Origin: an uncultured Raoultella sp.
GTDB taxonomy: Bacteria; Pseudomonadota; Gammaproteobacteria; Enterobacterales; Enterobacteriaceae
Direction of reading: 5' to 3'
Assembly (NCBI GenBank): GCA_900759445.1
Contig: CAAEVH010000043.1
Span: 1 to 19,023 of the forward strand
Length of the DNA stretch: 19,023 nucleotides
How positions within the stretch are numbered: the stretch's first letter is position 1; each line of letters starts with the position of its first letter. Under the pieces are notes generated by a model that was given only the letters and a program-made list of their open reading frames with translations, had not been told where the DNA came from and did no database searches. Of the stretch, positions 15,715-19,023 are shown piece after piece. Position numbers and translations under genes: made by a program.

Positions 15715-16449
15715 ATGAAAAAAATCGCCTTCGGGGCTTTATTATCGTGCGTAGCTTTTTCCTCATTAGCTGAACAACAATACGGTTGGGGGAATATACA
15801 TTTTGACTATCAATCCTGGGATGCCGGTGTTAAAGACCTCGAATATGAACAAGCCTTAATTGGTATTGAGGGAGGTATTGGTTTTGATTGGGGTGAGATG
15901 TACGGTTTTTATGATTTTGAAAATATTCTAGACGACGAGGGAAATCAGGGGCAGACTGCGAATGGTGAAATCCATACCTACCTTTGGAAAACGGGTGCCA
16001 GCCTATTTACAAAAGTCTATAATTCGCAAAGCCCTAATTTTAAAGAGACGAATCAATTTATTGGGCTTGGCTATACCGACCTGAAAGGCGATGGATGGTG
16101 GTTTAAACCCTGGATTGCTCGTCAGTACATTACCGCACACAGTAATTTTGGCCCAGCTTATGATATTAATGGACTCAATGGTTTCTCAATTGGATGGAAC
16201 GCTGGTTATGCTTTCAATCTCCTCAACCAGGACTTCTTACTGTCCAATTGGAATGAAATAGAACTTGACCGTAATGATGACTATACCGCTAACAATCATG
16301 GTAGCAATGGTTTAAACGGCGGCCTGAATATTACCTGGAAAATCATGCCTCATATATCCACCACATTAATGTATCGGTACTTTTATAACAAACTTGGTGC
16401 GGATGGATATGGCGATATTCTCATTTATCGACTGGCCTACGACTTCTAA
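15715..16449 (+). CDS. Tsx/OmpK-type nucleoside-specific outer-membrane channel
   Basis: This 244-residue protein has a signal peptide of about 19 residues (cleavage near SSLA-EQQ), then a beta-barrel sequence rich in aromatic alternation and ending in phenylalanine (LIYRLAYDF). Motifs QQYGWGNIHFDYQSWD, GIEGGIGFDWGEMYGFYDFEN and GLGYTDLKGDGWWFKPWIA place it in the Tsx/OmpK channel family (Channel_Tsx). It is shorter than E. coli Tsx (294) and looks closer to the OmpK subgroup of Vibrio. It should pass nucleosides through the outer membrane for the permease. AGGGA lies 7 bases before the start. It follows the kinase gene by 31 bases and precedes the hydrolase by 17. Confidence 0.87.
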   Translation: MKKIAFGALLSCVAFSSLAEQQYGWGNIHFDYQSWDAGVKDLEYEQALIGIEGGIGFDWGEMYGFYDFENILDDEGNQGQTANGEIHTYLWKTGASLFTKVYNSQSPNFKETNQFIGLGYTDLKGDGWWFKPWIARQYITAHSNFGPAYDINGLNGFSIGWNAGYAFNLLNQDFLLSNWNEIELDRNDDYTANNHGSNGLNGGLNITWKIMPHISTTLMYRYFYNKLGADGYGDILIYRLAYDF

Positions 16450-16466
16450 CTTAAGGAACATTAACG

Positions 16467-17429
16467 ATGTTAAGTATCCACTGGCCTGAATTAACTTCAG
16501 CGCAGCGTATTGCCTTAATTACGCCACCTAAGTATGGCAAAGTGCCTATCGTTATTGACAGCGATACCTACAATGAAATTGACGATCAGATGGCCATTGC
16601 CTGGGCATTCTTACACCCGGAGCGCCTCGATCTGCAAGCTGTATACGCCGCTCCGTTTACCAACCACTATTTTGGTAAAGAGGGCTCACACACATATGTT
16701 GACGATCCCGCAGTAGGCATGCAACTGAGCGTCGATGAGATCTATCGCGTATTTAACAAACTCCCCCGCCGCGAAAACATACCGCAAATATTCCAGGGTT
16801 CAACACGCTATCTGAAAGATAGCAACCAGCCGGAGATGTCAGCAGCAATACAGGATTTGATTAACCGGGCAAGAACGGCTGAGCAAACATTACATGTACT
16901 CGCAATCGCCGCGCCGACCAATATCGCTAACGCACTGCTCCTCGCGCCGGACATCGTCACAAAGATTCATGTCATCTGGCTTGGGGGTAACAGTTATGCC
17001 TGGAAAGATAATCATGAATTCAACCTGATGCAGGACATTGCGGCGAGTCGGGTACTTTTTGATAGTGGCGTAGCGCTCACCCAAATCCCCTGCTTTGGCG
17101 TGGCTAACACTATGGCCTCATCGGTCCCAGAGATGCAGCACTATTTTGCAGAGACCAGCCGCATTGGTAGCTACTTTGCTGAAATTGCCCCGCGATGCCC
17201 CTGGATTGGTTTTGCATCCCGCAAAGTCATTTGGGATATCACTACGGTTGGCTATGTCCTGAATCCTGACTGGTTCACCTGTGAATACCGTACATCCCCT
17301 TTGATCAATGACAATCTGAGCTGGAGTTTTGATAACCGCCGTCACGTCATTCAGGTCGCAAAATTTATTGAGCGGGATGCTCTCTTTAAAGATCTTTTCC
17401 GTAGCATCATTGATGCCGATGAGGGATAA
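16467..17429 (+). CDS. Inosine-uridine-preferring nucleoside hydrolase family, variant active site
   Basis: This 320-residue cytosolic protein (no signal) is of the IUNH family, which hydrolyses ribonucleosides to base and ribose. The calcium-binding aspartate cluster reads DSDTYNEIDD (31-40), two residues longer than the usual DxDPGxDD. Thr151-Asn152 (APTNIA) and the ribose-binding EFN (184-186) with Asp190 are in place. Where E. coli-type enzymes have a His-Asp pair, this one has Trp256-Asp257 (VIWDITTVGYVL). The trypanosomal purine-specific IAG-nucleoside hydrolase also has Trp-Asp here, so purine preference is possible but unproven. AAGGA precedes the start; nupC follows after 3 bases. 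It is not orthologous to rihA, rihB or rihC. Confidence 0.87.
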   Translation: MLSIHWPELTSAQRIALITPPKYGKVPIVIDSDTYNEIDDQMAIAWAFLHPERLDLQAVYAAPFTNHYFGKEGSHTYVDDPAVGMQLSVDEIYRVFNKLPRRENIPQIFQGSTRYLKDSNQPEMSAAIQDLINRARTAEQTLHVLAIAAPTNIANALLLAPDIVTKIHVIWLGGNSYAWKDNHEFNLMQDIAASRVLFDSGVALTQIPCFGVANTMASSVPEMQHYFAETSRIGSYFAEIAPRCPWIGFASRKVIWDITTVGYVLNPDWFTCEYRTSPLINDNLSWSFDNRRHVIQVAKFIERDALFKDLFRSIIDADEG

Positions 17430-17432
17430 ACC

Positions 17433-18662
17433 ATGCAGATACTCATCGTCATACTTGGCATTGTTGTCCTGTTACTCGTTGCCTGGCTATGTTCAGAAAA
17501 TCGCAAAGCTATCCGGTTTCGCACCGTTGGCGGCGCCTTTGCAATCCAGGCTCTTTTTGCTGCATTTATCCTGTATGTCCCCTTAGGGGAAAAAATCTTA
17601 CTCGCCATATCAAACAGTCTGTCAGGCATGCTGAACTATTCGTCGGAAGGGATTAACTTTCTCTTCGGTAATCTCGGACAGTTCAAAATGGGGTTTGTAT
17701 TTGCCGTGCATGTTCTGCCGATTATCATTTTTATGTCAGCATTGTTCTCCGTGCTGTACTACCTGGGCATCATGCAGTGGATTATCCGTCTCATCGGTAC
17801 GGGTATCCATAAACTGCTACGCACCAGCCCGGCAGAATCCATGGCTGCAACGGCCAATATTTTTGCGGGCAATACTGACGTCTTCGTCCTGATGAAGCCT
17901 TATGCGCCACGCATGACGCGCTCAGAACTGTTTGCCCTCATGACAGGTGGTGTGGCCTCTATCGCAGGCTCAGTGCTGGTTGGCTATGCCAGTATGGGGA
18001 TCGAAATTCGCTATCTGGTAGCCGCCTCTTTTATGTCAGCGCCAGGCGGTCTGTTAATGGCGAAAATGCTGTTTCCAGAAACGGAACCCGAAAACACTGC
18101 CGACGTGACGGGCGATATGCTTGGTCAAGATGAAAAGCCTATCAACATCGTTGAAGCGGCGACAAATGGCGCGACTATCGGGCTGAAGCTCGCCGCTAAC
18201 GTGGGGGCAATGCTTCTGGCACTGATTGCATTAATTGCTATGGTGAACGGCTTGTTGGGCTGGTTTTGTGGCTTTTTCGGCTATGGTAACGTCACGCTAC
18301 AATTTATCTTCAGTTACCTCTTTGCTCCGGTTGCCTGGCTGTTGGGCATTCCCACTAATGAAGTCTTGCAAATTGGCAGCCTGTTAGGTCAAAAATTGGT
18401 GTTGAATGAGTTCGTCGCGTATACCAGCTTTATTCCAATGAAAGACCAACTGTCGGAATATTCGCAGATAATAACGATCATGGCGCTGGCAGGGTTTGCC
18501 AATTTGTCCTCTCCTGCCGCATTGATTGGCGTACTGGGGGGGATTGTGCCGGGGAAAAAAAGTTTCATTGCTAAAATGGGGCTTAAAGTGATCCTGGCGG
18601 GCACGTTGTCTAACCTGCTGAGCGCAGCACTGACCGGGCTGTTTTTCCTTCTGGCCCACTAA
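17433..18662 (+). CDS. Concentrative nucleoside transporter (CNT/NupC family)
   Basis: This 409-residue inner-membrane protein has about ten hydrophobic segments and CNT landmarks: EGINFLFGNLG, GFVFAVHVLPIIIFMSAL, GGVASIAGSVLVGYASMGI, YLVAASFMSAPGG and LNEFVAY (324-330). It resembles E. coli YeiM (NupX)/YeiJ more than NupC. The first nucleoside-binding loop, usually GQTE or GQNE, is GNTD (146-149): both polar residues are one carbon shorter. CNT proteins import nucleosides with protons or sodium. GAGGG inside the end of the hydrolase gene is its Shine-Dalgarno, so the two are translationally coupled. A strong terminator follows its stop. Confidence 0.9.
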   Translation: MQILIVILGIVVLLLVAWLCSENRKAIRFRTVGGAFAIQALFAAFILYVPLGEKILLAISNSLSGMLNYSSEGINFLFGNLGQFKMGFVFAVHVLPIIIFMSALFSVLYYLGIMQWIIRLIGTGIHKLLRTSPAESMAATANIFAGNTDVFVLMKPYAPRMTRSELFALMTGGVASIAGSVLVGYASMGIEIRYLVAASFMSAPGGLLMAKMLFPETEPENTADVTGDMLGQDEKPINIVEAATNGATIGLKLAANVGAMLLALIALIAMVNGLLGWFCGFFGYGNVTLQFIFSYLFAPVAWLLGIPTNEVLQIGSLLGQKLVLNEFVAYTSFIPMKDQLSEYSQIITIMALAGFANLSSPAALIGVLGGIVPGKKSFIAKMGLKVILAGTLSNLLSAALTGLFFLLAH

Positions 18663-18663
18663 G

Positions 18664-18690
18664 AAAAAAGGCCGCATTCGCGGCCTTTTT
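18664..18690. terminator. Bidirectional terminator between nupC-like gene and ihfA
   Basis: GGCCGC, loop ATTC, GCGGCC (18670-18685) is flanked by six A on the left (18664-18669) and five T on the right (18686-18690). It therefore works as an intrinsic terminator for both convergent genes. It begins 1 base after the transporter stop and lies 12 bases from the ihfA stop. Confidence 0.93.
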
Positions 18691-18702
18691 AGTTAGTTCA
18701 GA

Positions 18703-19002
18703 TTACTCTTCTTTCGGCGTTGCGTTTTCAACCCGGCTTTTTAACTTCTGTCCGGGTCTGAAGGTCACCACGCGCCGTGCTGTAATGGGAATATCTTCGC
18801 CCGTTTTCGGATTACGGCCCGGACGTTGATTCTTATCACGCAGATCGAAGTTACCAAAACCAGAGAGTTTTACCTGCTCACCATTTTCCAGAGCACGACG
18901 GATCTCTTCGAAAAACAGCTCGACCAGTTCTTTGGCATCCCGCTTGCTAAGCCCAAGCTTATCAAACAGATATTCTGACATTTCAGCTTTTGTAAGCGCC
19001 AT
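18703..19002 (-). CDS. ihfA: Integration host factor subunit alpha
   Basis: The 99-residue protein is almost identical to E. coli IHF-alpha, including the [22 protein letters not shown] arm with the DNA-intercalating Pro65. With IHF-beta it bends DNA sharply in replication, recombination and transcription. It lies 4 bases downstream of pheT, and its Shine-Dalgarno GAGGGA overlaps the pheT end, as in E. coli. In E. coli btuC follows directly; here the nucleoside cluster intervenes. Confidence 0.97.
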   Translation of the reverse strand: MALTKAEMSEYLFDKLGLSKRDAKELVELFFEEIRRALENGEQVKLSGFGNFDLRDKNQRPGRNPKTGEDIPITARRVVTFRPGQKLKSRVENATPKEE

Positions 19003-19006
19003 AGGT

Positions 19007-19023
19007 TCAATCCCTCAATGATG
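19007..19023 (-). CDS. pheT: Phenylalanyl-tRNA synthetase beta subunit, last codons (cut by window edge)
   Basis: On the minus strand the window opens in the codons TCA TTG AGG GAT TGA (Ser-Leu-Arg-Asp-stop), which is the C-terminal end of E. coli PheT as I remember it, 4 bases before ihfA. Only four residues are visible, so the call rests mainly on synteny. Confidence 0.8.

Noticed and set aside
13921..18702. Integrated element with integrase, IS or tRNA att site
   Set aside because: No transposase, integrase, tRNA or flanking direct repeat was seen; the cluster carries only metabolic genes.

Overview
The window is chromosomal DNA from an enterobacterium close to Escherichia and Salmonella. 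Citrobacter is my best guess, inferred from gene order and from remembered protein similarity; no search was run. The backbone order ppsA-ppsR-aroH-hemP-selO-ydiV-nlpC-btuD-btuE-btuC-ihfA-pheT is the E. coli K-12 order. Two blocks interrupt it.

Block 1 (2531-8503) is a Fur-controlled heme uptake locus: hemP, the TonB-dependent receptor hmuR, the cytoplasmic heme protein hmuS, and the ABC importer hmuTUV. The genes are tightly packed on the plus strand. In K-12, hemP (ydiE) lies directly beside selO (ydiU), so hmuRSTUV is extra here. Its last gene overlaps the convergent selO by 4 bases.

The middle (8500-13920, minus strand) holds the protein AMPylator selO, the degenerate EAL protein ydiV, the lipoprotein peptidase nlpC, and vitamin B12 uptake genes btuC-btuE-btuD. 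Upstream of these (1-2460) are the divergent ppsA and ppsR, then aroH with a clear TrpR operator that overlaps the ppsR stop codon.

Block 2 (about 14115-18662, plus strand) is the most interesting part. It is a five-gene cluster inserted between ihfA and btuC: a 52-residue XapX-like membrane protein, a fusion of a DeoR-type DNA-binding domain to a ribokinase, a Tsx/OmpK-type outer-membrane nucleoside channel, an unusual nucleoside hydrolase, and a CNT nucleoside permease. Together they could form a complete route: nucleoside across the outer membrane, across the inner membrane, hydrolysis to base plus ribose, and phosphorylation of the ribose. The fused kinase may also act as the regulator. 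A good CRP-like site and a perfect long palindrome lie upstream. The left half is much more AT-rich than the backbone (18 G+C in 60 bases at 14521-14580 by hand count, against 38 in 60 at 3421-3480), which suggests horizontal acquisition.

The right edge has a bidirectional terminator, ihfA, and the last codons of pheT. I see no tRNA, rRNA, CRISPR array, insertion sequence or integrase.
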